This document shows, in pieces, positions 35,101-43,763 of a stretch of 64,000 bases of DNA. A model generated the notes under the pieces. It was given only the letters and a program-made list of their open reading frames with translations, made no database searches and was not told the origin of the DNA. Within the stretch, counting starts at the first letter, position 1. Each line of letters begins with the position of its first letter. The translations under genes and the position numbers were made by a program. This DNA is from CAZMGV01 sp964565925 (GTDB lineage: Bacteria; JAGRBM01; JAHCIT01), in assembly GCA_964565925.1 (NCBI GenBank), contig CAZMGV010000012.1, positions 77,617-141,616 of the forward strand, read 5' to 3'.

Positions 35101-35356
35101 GCGCGTCCGGGCGCTCGCGGGCGATGATCTGTTCAACGATGTCGGGCGTGATCGGCTCGATATAGGTGCGGTCGGCCAGCTCCGGGTCGGTCATGATCGT
35201 GGCCGGATTGGAATTCACGAGAACGATCTCGTAACCCTCTTCGCGCAGCGCCTTGCAGGCCTGGGTGCCCGAGTAGTCGAACTCGCAGGCCTGTCCGATC
35301 ACAATCGGTCCGGAACCGATGAGCATGATTTTCTTGATGTCGGTACGCTTGGGCAT
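32147..35356 (-). CDS. carB: Carbamoyl-phosphate synthase large subunit
   Basis: 1069 residues, full length. Makes carbamoyl phosphate from bicarbonate, ammonia and two ATP for pyrimidine and arginine synthesis. Two homologous ATP-grasp halves are visible, each with its signature: [20 protein letters not shown] (about 10) and [20 protein letters not shown] (about 555). [16 protein letters not shown] is in half 1, and [18 protein letters not shown] marks half 2. The C-terminal MGS-like regulatory domain (from about 935, ending near [11 protein letters not shown]) is present. It is the last gene of the pyr operon, 61 bases behind the unknown 232-residue gene. Confidence 0.98.
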   Translation of the reverse strand: [1069 protein letters not shown]

Positions 35357-35417
35357 TGGGTTCGTTACGCTCCGTTACTTATTTCGTCAGGACCAGATCG
35401 TCGTCAGCACAATATCT

Positions 35418-36116
35418 TCAGGCCACGAGCTTCGAGAGACCCTCGCGGTAGATCACTTCCGGCGAGAGCTTGCGGTACCGGGCCGCACGGACCCATACCC
35501 TTTCGAGTTCGATACGCAGGGGGTCAAACCGCTTGCGGTCCAGGCCATCCTTGCGCTTTTCCTTCTTGGCGAGCTTCAGTTCGCGTTTTCTGAACTTTTT
35601 CACAGTGTCCAACACCTGGTCGCGGGTCTCCTTCAGGTGAACGAGCACGCCGTTCAGCATGTAGGAGCCGCCGTTCCAGTCGGCGAAAAAAGCCTGGATC
35701 ACTTCGCCCTTGTCGAGCCGCGCCACACGGTCCGGAGCCAGGCGGATTTTTGTCTCGTCCCAGAGGTCTTCCAGTTCGACATAATCGTCCTTCACCTTGC
35801 TGATCCGGTAGACCGAACGGCGGATATTGCCGATTCCCCGCCAGGGAGCGTCCGCCGGGGCGGAGTCGAGAAGCTTTTCGTACTCCGTGCGGCCGTTCTC
35901 GTCGCGCAGCCAGAAGAACAGCTCCTCGAGGAACAGGTTCATCCACTGCTCGAAACCGAACTCGTCGTCGTGCATCTCGCCGGTGCGTTGCGCGAAAGCC
36001 TTGCGCGCCTCGGCCATCCGGTTGGTGCCGATGCGGTCCGCCAGGAGGGCCGCGAGGGGCTCCTGGGCTTTCTGGAAGTCGTTCTGGTCGATTGCTTGAG
36101 TCACTGCCTGAATCAC
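35418..36116 (-). CDS. Unknown 232-residue protein inside the pyrimidine operon
   Basis: Not recognised. It is soluble, acidic in its first half (GEMHDDEFGFEQWMNLFLEE, LFFWLRDENGRTEYEKLL) and strongly basic after residue 165 (KKFRKRELKLAKKEKRK). WRGIGNIRRSVYRISKVKDDY and VELEDLWDETKIRLAPDRVA suggest a beta-rich centre. Its GTG start overlaps the carA stop (GTGA, 36113-36116), and carB follows, so it splits the two subunits of one enzyme and should be made in similar amounts. A regulatory or assembly role for the synthase is possible, and the basic tail suggests contact with RNA or another polyanion. Both are inference. Confidence 0.8.
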   Translation of the reverse strand: MIQAVTQAIDQNDFQKAQEPLAALLADRIGTNRMAEARKAFAQRTGEMHDDEFGFEQWMNLFLEELFFWLRDENGRTEYEKLLDSAPADAPWRGIGNIRRSVYRISKVKDDYVELEDLWDETKIRLAPDRVARLDKGEVIQAFFADWNGGSYMLNGVLVHLKETRDQVLDTVKKFRKRELKLAKKEKRKDGLDRKRFDPLRIELERVWVRAARYRKLSPEVIYREGLSKLVA

Positions 36117-37243
36117 TGCCGTTCGATCAGCTTCCGGAACCGGCCGAAGAGATAGTTTGAATCGTGCGGCCCCGGAGATGCCTCCGGATGGTACTGCACA
36201 CAGAACACCGGCAGCGAGGTATGTTCCAGTCCCTCGACAGTCCGGTCGTTCAGGTTGATGTGGGAAACCTTGAAACCCTTTTTCAGCACCGACTCCTCGC
36301 GCACCGCGAAGCCGTGGTTCTGGGACGTAATTTCCACCTTGCGGGTGGAGAGGTCCATCACCGGCTGGTTGCCGCCCCGGTGGCCGAACTTGAGTTTGTA
36401 GGTCTCGCCGCCCACGGAGAGGCCCAGCATCTGGTGACCGAGACAGATTCCGAAGATCGGCGCCTTGCCGAGCAGCGAACCGACGGTCTCGTAGGCATAA
36501 GGGACGGCCTCGGGGTCGCCCGGGCCGTTCGACAGGAATATCCCGTCAGGCTTCATGGCCAGAATCTCCGCCGCCTGCGCCGTCGCCGGTACCACGGTCA
36601 CGCGCATCCCGCTGTGCACCAGCCCGCGCAGGATGTTTCGCTTGATACCGAAATCGAGCGCCACCACATGGAAATCCGTCTTGGGTTTCCTGAAGCCTTC
36701 GCCGCGCGCCCAGATTCCTTCGGTCCATTCGTATTTGGACTTGCAGGTCACTTCCTTCACAAGGTCGCGCCCGACGAGCCCCGGCGCCGCCTTGGCCTTG
36801 GCCACGAGCGATTCGCGGTTGCTGTCGGTCGTCGAGATCACGCCCATCTGGGCTCCGACGGTGCGGATGTGCTTCACCAGCGAGCGGGTGTCGATCCCGC
36901 TGATGCCGACCACTTTCGACTCCTCCAGGAATTTGCCCAGCGACTGCTTCGCGCGGAAGCTGGACGGCTGGTCGAAGAACTCGCGAACCACGAACCCTTC
37001 GCACTGGACCTTCTCCGACTCCATGTCCTCGGGATTCACGCCGACGTTGCCGATCTCGGGGCAGGTCATGGTGATGATCTGTCCCTTGTAGGACGGGTCG
37101 GTGAGAATCTCCTGGTATCCCGAGAGCGAGGTGTTGAACACCACTTCGCCGTAGGCTTCGCCCGTGGCCCCGAAATTCTCGCCCTCGAAGAACGTTCCGT
37201 CGGCGAGTGCCAGATAAGCGGCCCCCCGTTTCGCGGCTACCAT
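36113..37243 (-). CDS. carA: Carbamoyl-phosphate synthase small (glutaminase) subunit
   Basis: 376 residues. Hydrolyses glutamine and feeds ammonia to CarB. The N-terminal domain (AYLALADGTFFEGENFGATG, VVFNTSLSGYQEILTDPSYK) precedes the class I glutaminase with its triad: Cys in GICLGHQMLGLSVGG and His/Glu in VQYHPEASPGPHDS. GGNQPV and SQNHGFAV are also present. It overlaps the dihydroorotase gene by seven bases at its start and the unknown gene by four at its end. Confidence 0.98.
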   Translation of the reverse strand: MVAAKRGAAYLALADGTFFEGENFGATGEAYGEVVFNTSLSGYQEILTDPSYKGQIITMTCPEIGNVGVNPEDMESEKVQCEGFVVREFFDQPSSFRAKQSLGKFLEESKVVGISGIDTRSLVKHIRTVGAQMGVISTTDSNRESLVAKAKAAPGLVGRDLVKEVTCKSKYEWTEGIWARGEGFRKPKTDFHVVALDFGIKRNILRGLVHSGMRVTVVPATAQAAEILAMKPDGIFLSNGPGDPEAVPYAYETVGSLLGKAPIFGICLGHQMLGLSVGGETYKLKFGHRGGNQPVMDLSTRKVEITSQNHGFAVREESVLKKGFKVSHINLNDRTVEGLEHTSLPVFCVQYHPEASPGPHDSNYLFGRFRKLIERQ

Positions 37244-38517
37244 ACCTTGCGACCCTCCCGGTACAGGGCCTTGACCCTGCCCTTTACCTGCCAGCCGTCG
37301 AACGGACAGTTGCGGCTTTTCGATTGAAACTGGCTCACGTCGATCCTGTAACTCTCGCTCGGGTCCAGCACGACGATGTCGGCGGCGGACCCTTTCTTCA
37401 GCGTCCCGCAGTCGAGCCCCAGCGCGCGCGCCGGACCGGTGGAAAGGAGTTCCACGGCGCGGGCGAACTTCAGTTCGCCGTCATGCACGAGCTTCATCAC
37501 GACCGGGAACGCCGTCTCGAGACCGATCACCCCCGGCGGCGCCAGATCGAAGTCCCGGGCCTTCTCGTCCCGCGAATGCGGGGCGTGGTCGGTGGCGATG
37601 CAGTCGATCGTTCCGTCGCGCAGCGCCTCGCGCAGCGCCGCCTGGTCGAGCAGCGTCCGCAGCGGCGGGTTCATCTTCGCGTTGGTGTTGTATCCCACCA
37701 CCGCCTGCTCATCGAGCACCAGATTGTGCGGGGTCACTTCGGCCGTCACCTTCACACCGCGGTCTTTGGCTTCACGGATGATTTTTACCGCCTGCCCGGT
37801 GGTCACATGCGCCACATGGAGCCGTGCGCCGGTCAGTTCGGCAAGGCGCGTGTCCCGGAAGGTCATGATGTTCTCGCCGACGGCGGGCCGCCCGCGCACG
37901 CCCAGACGCGTCGAGATGATCCCCTCGTTCATGGACCCTTCGCCGCAGAGGCACTCGTCCTCGGCGTGGGTGATGACGGGGATATTGAATCCTTTGGCGT
38001 ATTCGAGCGCCCGGCGGAACAGCGCCGCGTCCATCACGCAGCGGCCGTCGTCCGAAATCGCGACCGCACCGGCCGCCACCATGGAGCCGATCTCGGCGAG
38101 CTGCTTGCCCTCAAGGCCTACCGTGACCGCGCCGATCGGCTTCACGTTGACCAGGTCCACGAGCCGCGCGCGGTCCTGGATATACCGCGTGATACTGACG
38201 CTGTCGTTCACGGGCTTGGTATTCGCCATGCAGCAGACCGTGCCGTAGCCGCCGGCGGCCGCCGAGCGCGAGCCGCTCTCGATATCTTCCTTGTAGGTCT
38301 GGCCCGGATCGCGGAAATGCACATGGACATCCACGAAAGCCGGAGCGACCGTGTGACCGCCGAGGTCCACCGCCTCGAATCCGTCCGGCGTCCTGCCGAG
38401 GCGGCCCTTCACTATGTCCTTCACGCGGCCGCCTTCGACCAGCAGTTCAAACTCGCCGTCGAGGTTCTGGCTCGGGTCGACCAGCTTCGCGTTCTTCAGA
38501 TGGAGGTTTTTTGTCAT
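37237..38517 (-). CDS. pyrC: Dihydroorotase
   Basis: 426 residues; closes carbamoyl-aspartate to dihydroorotate. Metal ligands: FVDVHVHFRDPGQTYKEDIE, the Lys/His region through HAEDECLCGEGSMNEGI, HVAHVTTGQAVKIIR and CIATDHAPHSRDEKARDFDL with the catalytic Asp. GLETAFPVVMKLVHDG is typical of the long class (PyrC type I, about 425 residues). The frame opens at a GTG (38523), but GGAGG (38525-38529) sits seven bases before the ATG at 38517, so I start there. Confidence 0.95.
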   Translation of the reverse strand: MTKNLHLKNAKLVDPSQNLDGEFELLVEGGRVKDIVKGRLGRTPDGFEAVDLGGHTVAPAFVDVHVHFRDPGQTYKEDIESGSRSAAAGGYGTVCCMANTKPVNDSVSITRYIQDRARLVDLVNVKPIGAVTVGLEGKQLAEIGSMVAAGAVAISDDGRCVMDAALFRRALEYAKGFNIPVITHAEDECLCGEGSMNEGIISTRLGVRGRPAVGENIMTFRDTRLAELTGARLHVAHVTTGQAVKIIREAKDRGVKVTAEVTPHNLVLDEQAVVGYNTNAKMNPPLRTLLDQAALREALRDGTIDCIATDHAPHSRDEKARDFDLAPPGVIGLETAFPVVMKLVHDGELKFARAVELLSTGPARALGLDCGTLKKGSAADIVVLDPSESYRIDVSQFQSKSRNCPFDGWQVKGRVKALYREGRKVW

Positions 38518-38519
38518 GG

Positions 38520-39469
38520 TCACGCCTCCACCCGGATCGCGTCCGGACCCCGGTTAAGCAGATAAAGGACAGCCATGCGCGTCGCCACGCCGTTTTCCAC
38601 CTGCTGCAGAACGACCGAATTTTTTCCGTCCACGACATCGGAAGAAATTTCGAGCCCGCGGTTCACCGGCCCCGGATGCATGACGATGGCGTCTTTCTTC
38701 GCCATCGCCAGCCGCTGGGCGTTCAGACAGTAGAAGCGGGCGTATTCCCCTTCGCTCGGGAAGAGCGACTGGCCGATCCGCTCAAGCTGGATGCGGAGCA
38801 TCATGATCACGTCCGCCTTGGGCAGCGCGTCTTCCAGCCTGTGGTAGATCTCGACCGGATACTCCTTGCTGTCGCCAATCCCTGGGGGGATCAGCGTGCC
38901 GGGACCGGCGACCATCACCTTTGCGCCCAGCTTGTTCAGGCCGTAGATGTTCGACCGCGCGACGCGCGAGTGGGCGATGTCGCCGACGATGAGCACGTTC
39001 AGCCCGTCGAGTTTTCCGAACTTTTCGCGAATCGTCATGATGTCGAGCAGCGCCTGCGTCGGATGCTCGTGCCAGCCGTCGCCGGCGTTTACCACGCTGG
39101 CATCCACCTGCCGGGCGAGCCGCTCCGCCGCGCCCGACTGCGGGTGGCGGAGCACCACATAGTCCACCTGCATCGATTCGAGATTTTTCACCGTATCCAG
39201 CAGCGTTTCGCCCTTGGTCAGCGACGAGGCGTCGGCCGTGATAGATACGGTGTCGGCCGAGAGGCGCTTGGCGGCCAGATCGAAGCTCGTCCGGGTGCGC
39301 GTGGACGCCTCCAGGAAGAGCGTCACGACGGTCTTGCCCTGCAGCGGCGGGACCTTTTTCCGGTCGCGGCGCAGGATCTGCTTCATCGAATCGGCGGTGT
39401 CGAGAATCATGACAATCTCGTCCTTCGACAGGACATCGATCGACACCAGGTCTTTCCGCTGGAAGCTTT

Positions 39470-39473
<4 letters not shown>
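38520..39473 (-). CDS. pyrB: Aspartate carbamoyltransferase catalytic subunit
   Basis: 317 residues. Joins carbamoyl phosphate and aspartate. Carbamoyl-phosphate site: EASTRTRTSFDLAAKRLSAD. Further signatures: GDGWHEHPTQALLDIMTI, DIAHSRVARSNIYGLNKLGA and MHPGPVNRGLEISSDVVDG. No pyrI regulatory-subunit gene is adjacent. Its ATG overlaps the pyrR stop by four bases; pyrC starts two bases after its own stop. Confidence 0.97.
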
Positions 39474-40030
<557 letters not shown>

Positions 40031-40068
40031 CCGAGACTCCTCTTCCGCTGCAGGTTCCGGCGCAGGCC

Positions 40069-40098
40069 AAAAAAAATCCGGCGCGCGCAGGCGGCCGG
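40069..40098 (-). terminator. Leader terminator (attenuator) of the pyr operon
   Basis: On the minus strand CCGGC (40094-40098), 11-base loop, GCCGG (40078-40082), A, then T8 (40069-40076). It lies between the promoter and pyrR, 38 bases before the pyrR ATG. Its 5' arm CCGGCC is complementary to GGCCGG at 40141-40146 in the PyrR-binding hairpin, which gives an antiterminator. Confidence 0.8.
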
Positions 40099-40142
40099 TC
40101 TTTCACGTTGACGGTCAGTGACATCGGTTTTTGAACCTTCCC

Positions 40143-40156
40143 GGCCTCGCAGGACC
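40143..40156 (-). promoter_or_regulatory. PyrR-binding hairpin in the pyr leader
   Basis: The minus strand reads GGTCCTGCGAGGCC. It matches the PyrR-binding consensus ARUCCNGNGAGGYU closely and forms a four-pair stem with the hexaloop CUGCGA (CNGNGA). CCTT and AAGG further out can form the lower stem. The 3' side GGCC is the same segment that would pair with the terminator arm, so PyrR binding and antitermination exclude each other. Confidence 0.8.
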
Positions 40157-40180
40157 GCGTTAAAGGATTCGACGGAGAGA

Positions 40181-40209
40181 GATATAAAGAGTCCGGACGT
40201 CCGGGTCAA
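40181..40209 (-). promoter_or_regulatory. Promoter of the pyr operon
   Basis: Minus strand TTGACC (40204-40209), 17 bp, TATATC (40181-40186). Transcription would start near 40174, about 20 bases before the PyrR hairpin. The spacer holds a perfect 12-bp palindrome CCGGACGTCCGG (40193-40204). The remaining ~110 bases up to cutA show nothing else I recognise. Confidence 0.7.
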
Positions 40210-40322
40210 GGAAACCGGCAACTGTTACCGAAACTGGCGCGCGCAAGCCCCGTGCGGCTGGGAAGAAGCTGTGGATAACCGCGATTCGGGAGGTTTCAGA
40301 GCATTAACGCGCGTGTCCGGGT

Positions 40323-40640
40323 CTATTTCCGGGTCGATTCGACCACCCATGCCAGATAGGCCTCGGAAACCGACTCGGCCGCCAGTTCGACGATCTCCGG
40401 CGTCTCGTACGGATGAAGGGCCCTGAGCCGGGCCTTGAGGTCGGCAACGCGATCATCCGCCGTCTTGATCACCAGCAGCAGTTCCGGATCTTTCTCGATC
40501 CTGCCCTTCCACCGGTAAACCGAGAAGGCGAGCGGCACGACATTCACGCATGCCGCCAGTTTTTCCTCGATGAGTGTCCGGGCGATTTTTTCGGCGTCCG
40601 GCTCGTTACCAGCGGTAGTGAGTATCAGTCGAAGTTTCAT
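40323..40640 (-). CDS. cutA: Divalent-cation tolerance protein CutA
   Basis: 105 residues, the normal size for the trimeric CutA1 family. Motifs: LTTAGNEPDAEKIARTLIEE, KLAACVNVVPLAFSVYRWKG and HPYETPEIVELAAESVSEAY. CutA was linked to copper tolerance but its real role is unclear; the fold resembles PII proteins. The frame opens at a GTG (40646) that overlaps the kinase stop, but GGAAG sits five bases before the ATG at 40640, which I prefer. It is the last gene of a unit with the kinase. Confidence 0.95.
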   Translation of the reverse strand: MKLRLILTTAGNEPDAEKIARTLIEEKLAACVNVVPLAFSVYRWKGRIEKDPELLLVIKTADDRVADLKARLRALHPYETPEIVELAAESVSEAYLAWVVESTRK

Positions 40641-40642
40641 CG

Positions 40643-42055
40643 TCACTTCCAGGCCGGACTATCGGCCGGCGCCCAGACGGTTTTCTCTCCCGCCTTCAGG
40701 AACAGATCGGCGCGGTAAAACCGGTCGGGCGGGGATCTGAGTTCCAGAGTGTAGGCCCCCTGGGGCAGCTCATAAAGGACCGGGCCCGAGACGAGCCCTT
40801 TGGATACTCCGGAAACCAGCAGTTCGCCGTTCACGGCCGGACGAATTTCCAGCGACGCCAGCGGAAGCGGCGGCGCCGGAATAGCCGCTACCGCATTGGC
40901 TGCCAGTGTTACTGGCGAAGCAGATGGCGGGGCGATCACCGGTTCCCACGGCATGATCCAGAGGTGATTCTCGTACGTCCACGACAGCACCGCCACGAGA
41001 ACAATGGTCAGCGCCACCATTATCCGCCCGAGAACAGCCGGTTTCCCGGGGACCGGCGGAGTTTCTGTACTTTGCGGAATAACCGGAGTCGTTTCACCCC
41101 AGTAGAGCGAGACCTCCGGAGCAGACGCCCCGGGCTGATGGTGTGCGAGGCAGGCGGCCGCGCGGGCCTTGAGGTCATGCGCGCCGTCACCCGGCAGGGC
41201 ACCCCGCCCGAGCGCGAGTTCAATCAGGGCAGCGCATTCGGCCGGTGACGCCGGGCGTTTCGCCGGATCGGATTCGAGTATCCGGGCGAACTGCTCGCGG
41301 CCGGGCAGCGAATCAGGAAGCTCCGGCGGTCCGCTCCGGTCCCTCAGCGATACGAGCTGTTTTGCCTGATCGGATTCGTAACCCGGCAGCGTGCCCGTCA
41401 GCAGTTCCGTCAGAATCAGCCCCAGAGCGTAGAGGTCGCCGGTCGGTCCGAACGGCTGACCGTGCGCCACCTCGGGCGGCAGGTAAGCCAGACGGCCCTT
41501 CAGGATTCCGGTTTCGGTCGCCAGCCGGGACGCGCTGCTCTTGGCGATACCGAAATCGATAAGCCGCACACGCCCGCTTGCGTCGATGAGTATATTTTCA
41601 GGGGCCAGATCCCGGTGGTACAGCGGCGCGGGGTTTCCGTTCTCGTCGCGCAGGGACGACAGATAACTCAGCACGTCAAGCAGTTCAGCCGCGATCACCC
41701 GGACCTCAGCCACGCTGAACGGCGTCGACTTCCCGCTGCGGACTTCGGCCTGCAGTTCCCTCAGCGAAACGCCCCGGACCCACTCCATCGAGAGCGCGGG
41801 CGGGTCGAGACTGTCCAGCAGTTCGTAGACGGCCGGAATGGCAGCGTGGCGCAGACTGGCGGCGACGCGGGCTTCTTCCAGGAACAGCGCCCTGTACTGC
41901 GGATCCCGGTCGAGCGCCGGGAGCAGTCGTTTCAGGGCCACACGGCGGACGGAATCACCCCACACCTGTTCGGCGAGAAATACTTCGGCCATACCGCCGA
42001 CATCGAGGCGGGAAATGATCCGGTAACTGGAGGGCTGGGTGATTCGGACCGTCAT
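40643..42055 (-). CDS. Hanks-type Ser/Thr protein kinase with one transmembrane helix
   Basis: 470 residues. The kinase domain spans about 12-285: ISRLDVGGMAEVFLAEQ (Gly loop), VALKRLLPALD (Lys), YHRDLAPENILIDASGRVRL (catalytic loop), LIDFGIAKSSASRLATETGI (DFG). YLPPEVAHGQPFGPTGDLYA marks the activation-segment end. A helix near 345 (AVLGRIMVALTIVLVAVLSW) anchors it, leaving ~110 residues outside the cytoplasm. These hold a small domain (LASLEIRPAVNGELLVSGVS, YELPQGAYTLELRSPPDRFY) like PEGA repeats. Kinases of this kind sense surface or wall signals. A PP2C phosphatase gene lies just upstream. Confidence 0.95.
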   Translation of the reverse strand: MTVRITQPSSYRIISRLDVGGMAEVFLAEQVWGDSVRRVALKRLLPALDRDPQYRALFLEEARVAASLRHAAIPAVYELLDSLDPPALSMEWVRGVSLRELQAEVRSGKSTPFSVAEVRVIAAELLDVLSYLSSLRDENGNPAPLYHRDLAPENILIDASGRVRLIDFGIAKSSASRLATETGILKGRLAYLPPEVAHGQPFGPTGDLYALGLILTELLTGTLPGYESDQAKQLVSLRDRSGPPELPDSLPGREQFARILESDPAKRPASPAECAALIELALGRGALPGDGAHDLKARAAACLAHHQPGASAPEVSLYWGETTPVIPQSTETPPVPGKPAVLGRIMVALTIVLVAVLSWTYENHLWIMPWEPVIAPPSASPVTLAANAVAAIPAPPLPLASLEIRPAVNGELLVSGVSKGLVSGPVLYELPQGAYTLELRSPPDRFYRADLFLKAGEKTVWAPADSPAWK

Positions 42056-42094
42056 CTGCTCGCTTTCGCTGGCATCTGCCGGCCGGTTAAAAGA

Positions 42095-42865
42095 TCAGAC
42101 TTCGTCCACCCGGACGAGGCCGACGGTGATGTTGTCGGGACCGCCGAGCTCGTTCGCACGGTCGATAAGCGTCTTGGTCGCGCGTTCCAGGTTCTTGCCC
42201 TGGGCGCCCAGCACTTCGGCGATCTCCGCGTCCTGTACCGGGCCGGTGAGGCCGTCGGAACAGAGCAGGAAAATGTCGTCCTTTTTCACCGTCTCCATGC
42301 GGATGTCGGGCTCAATGTCCGGCCGGATGCCGGCCGCCCTGGAGATGACATTCCGGTAAGGGCTGCGGGCCGCCTCTTCAGGGGTGAGAATCCCCTGCCG
42401 CACCTGCTCATTGACCAGCGAGTGGTCATCGGTGAGCTGCTCAAGCACGCCGTCGCGGTAGCGGTAGATCCGCGAATCGCCCAGATGCCCCAGGTACGCC
42501 TTGTTGTCGTCGCCGAAGAACAGGACGACGACCGTGCTGCCCATGCCCTGGAGCTCGGCCGCCTTGGACGCCTTGCTCAGGATGTTCAGGTTGGCAACCT
42601 TGATCGACGCGATCGTCACGTTCGCCGGACGGCTGAGGGATTTGATGTACTCGAACGGCCACGTCATGTCGGGCCGCTCGGCGGAAAGCCGCACGAACCC
42701 GGTGATCGTGTCGATGGCGAGCCGCGAGGCGACTTCGCCGCCGTTATGACCGCCCAAGCCGTCAGCGACCACGAACAGGTTCCGGTCGGGTGTCATCGCG
42801 ATCGCATCTTCGTTGTGCGAACGAAGCCGCCCGACGTCCGTCGCTCCGTGAGAGGATAGTTTCAT
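42095..42865 (-). CDS. PP2C-family Ser/Thr protein phosphatase
   Basis: 256 residues, the compact bacterial Stp type. Metal-binding motifs: TDVGRLRSHNEDAIAM, LFVVADGLGGHNGGEVASRL, LGHLGDSRIYRYRDG, FLLCSDGLTGPVQDAEI and GGPDNITVGLVRV. It should reverse phosphorylation by the kinase encoded 39 bases downstream; the pair is the usual signalling couple. Cytoplasmic, with no extra domains. Confidence 0.96.
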   Translation of the reverse strand: MKLSSHGATDVGRLRSHNEDAIAMTPDRNLFVVADGLGGHNGGEVASRLAIDTITGFVRLSAERPDMTWPFEYIKSLSRPANVTIASIKVANLNILSKASKAAELQGMGSTVVVLFFGDDNKAYLGHLGDSRIYRYRDGVLEQLTDDHSLVNEQVRQGILTPEEAARSPYRNVISRAAGIRPDIEPDIRMETVKKDDIFLLCSDGLTGPVQDAEIAEVLGAQGKNLERATKTLIDRANELGGPDNITVGLVRVDEV

Positions 42866-42896
42866 CCAGAAATGCGGTTCCGCTTGCGGTACCGGT

Positions 42897-43643
42897 TCAA
42901 ACCTTTCTGTACGGAGTCTCGGCGATCTCCGAATGATCCGGCAGCCGCCGGATCTTGTAGTCTCCGTATATATTCGGAGATTCCTTCTGGAGCACCTTCA
43001 GGACGGCGACGGCGAGCTTGCGGATTTCGACATCCGCCCCTTCGCTGCCACGCATCTCGATAAAGTGCCTCCACGCCCGGGCGTTCGCCGTCACGACAAT
43101 CTTGGTTTCCGTCGCATTGGGCAGCACGCTGCGCGCCGCCTGGCGGCAGAGTTTGCGGCGCGCGGTCGCCGGCTCGACGGCCGCGTGCTTCTTCATCAGC
43201 CCCTCGACCAGCTCCACGTAGGTCTTCTGGCAGGCCTCGACGCATTTCATCCACTTGGCGTGGAGTTCGGGATCGTTGGCGATGTCGTCGGGTTCCACGA
43301 ATGCCGCGTAGGATTCGTCCACGTAGCGCTGCGACAGCTGCGAATAGGCGAACCCGGCCCGGTGACGGATCAATTCGTGGGTCAGCGAGCGGGAAATACC
43401 TTCGAACACGAACGTGAACTGGGCGTGCTCCAGCACGCTGCCATGGCCCGATTCGAGCAGATGCTCGATGTATTCCTTGTTGGTTTTACGGCCCTTGCCG
43501 TAGCTCATGTAACAGATACGCCCGCCGAACTCGACCAGCTGCTCGGCCGGAATGCCGGTATCGGTCGACCACTGGATGCCGGGGTGGTCGCTGAACACCT
43601 GCCTGGCGACAAGTGTGATCTTGGGTTCGCGGTATATATCCAT
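42897..43643 (-). CDS. thyX: FAD-dependent thymidylate synthase ThyX
   Basis: 248 residues. Makes dTMP from dUMP with methylenetetrahydrofolate and FAD. SGHGSVLEHAQFTFVFEGIS and ELIRHRAGFAYSQLSQRYVD are the signatures; RARRKLCRQAARSVLPNATE-like text (ATARRKLCRQAARSVLPNAT) and TANARAWRHFIEMRGSEGAD follow. The core motif has eight residues between RHR and the second Ser instead of the usual seven. The frame is open to 43712, but a GGAG lies eight bases before the ATG at 43643. No thyA is in the window. Confidence 0.95.
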   Translation of the reverse strand: MDIYREPKITLVARQVFSDHPGIQWSTDTGIPAEQLVEFGGRICYMSYGKGRKTNKEYIEHLLESGHGSVLEHAQFTFVFEGISRSLTHELIRHRAGFAYSQLSQRYVDESYAAFVEPDDIANDPELHAKWMKCVEACQKTYVELVEGLMKKHAAVEPATARRKLCRQAARSVLPNATETKIVVTANARAWRHFIEMRGSEGADVEIRKLAVAVLKVLQKESPNIYGDYKIRRLPDHSEIAETPYRKV

Positions 43644-43763
43644 CGGGATGTCTCCGGAGTAACGGCGCACAGCGTATGCATGGCGAGGGGAGCCGTGCAA
43701 GGGCGGTTTCAAATTACGCTGAAACGGGTCTGCCGGGCGCCAGAGGCGTTCCGGAGCCTCCGG

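Noticed and set aside
33821..35593. A 590-codon plus-strand frame opposite carB
   Set aside because: carB is unmistakable on the minus strand over this interval; the plus frame has the composition of an antisense shadow.
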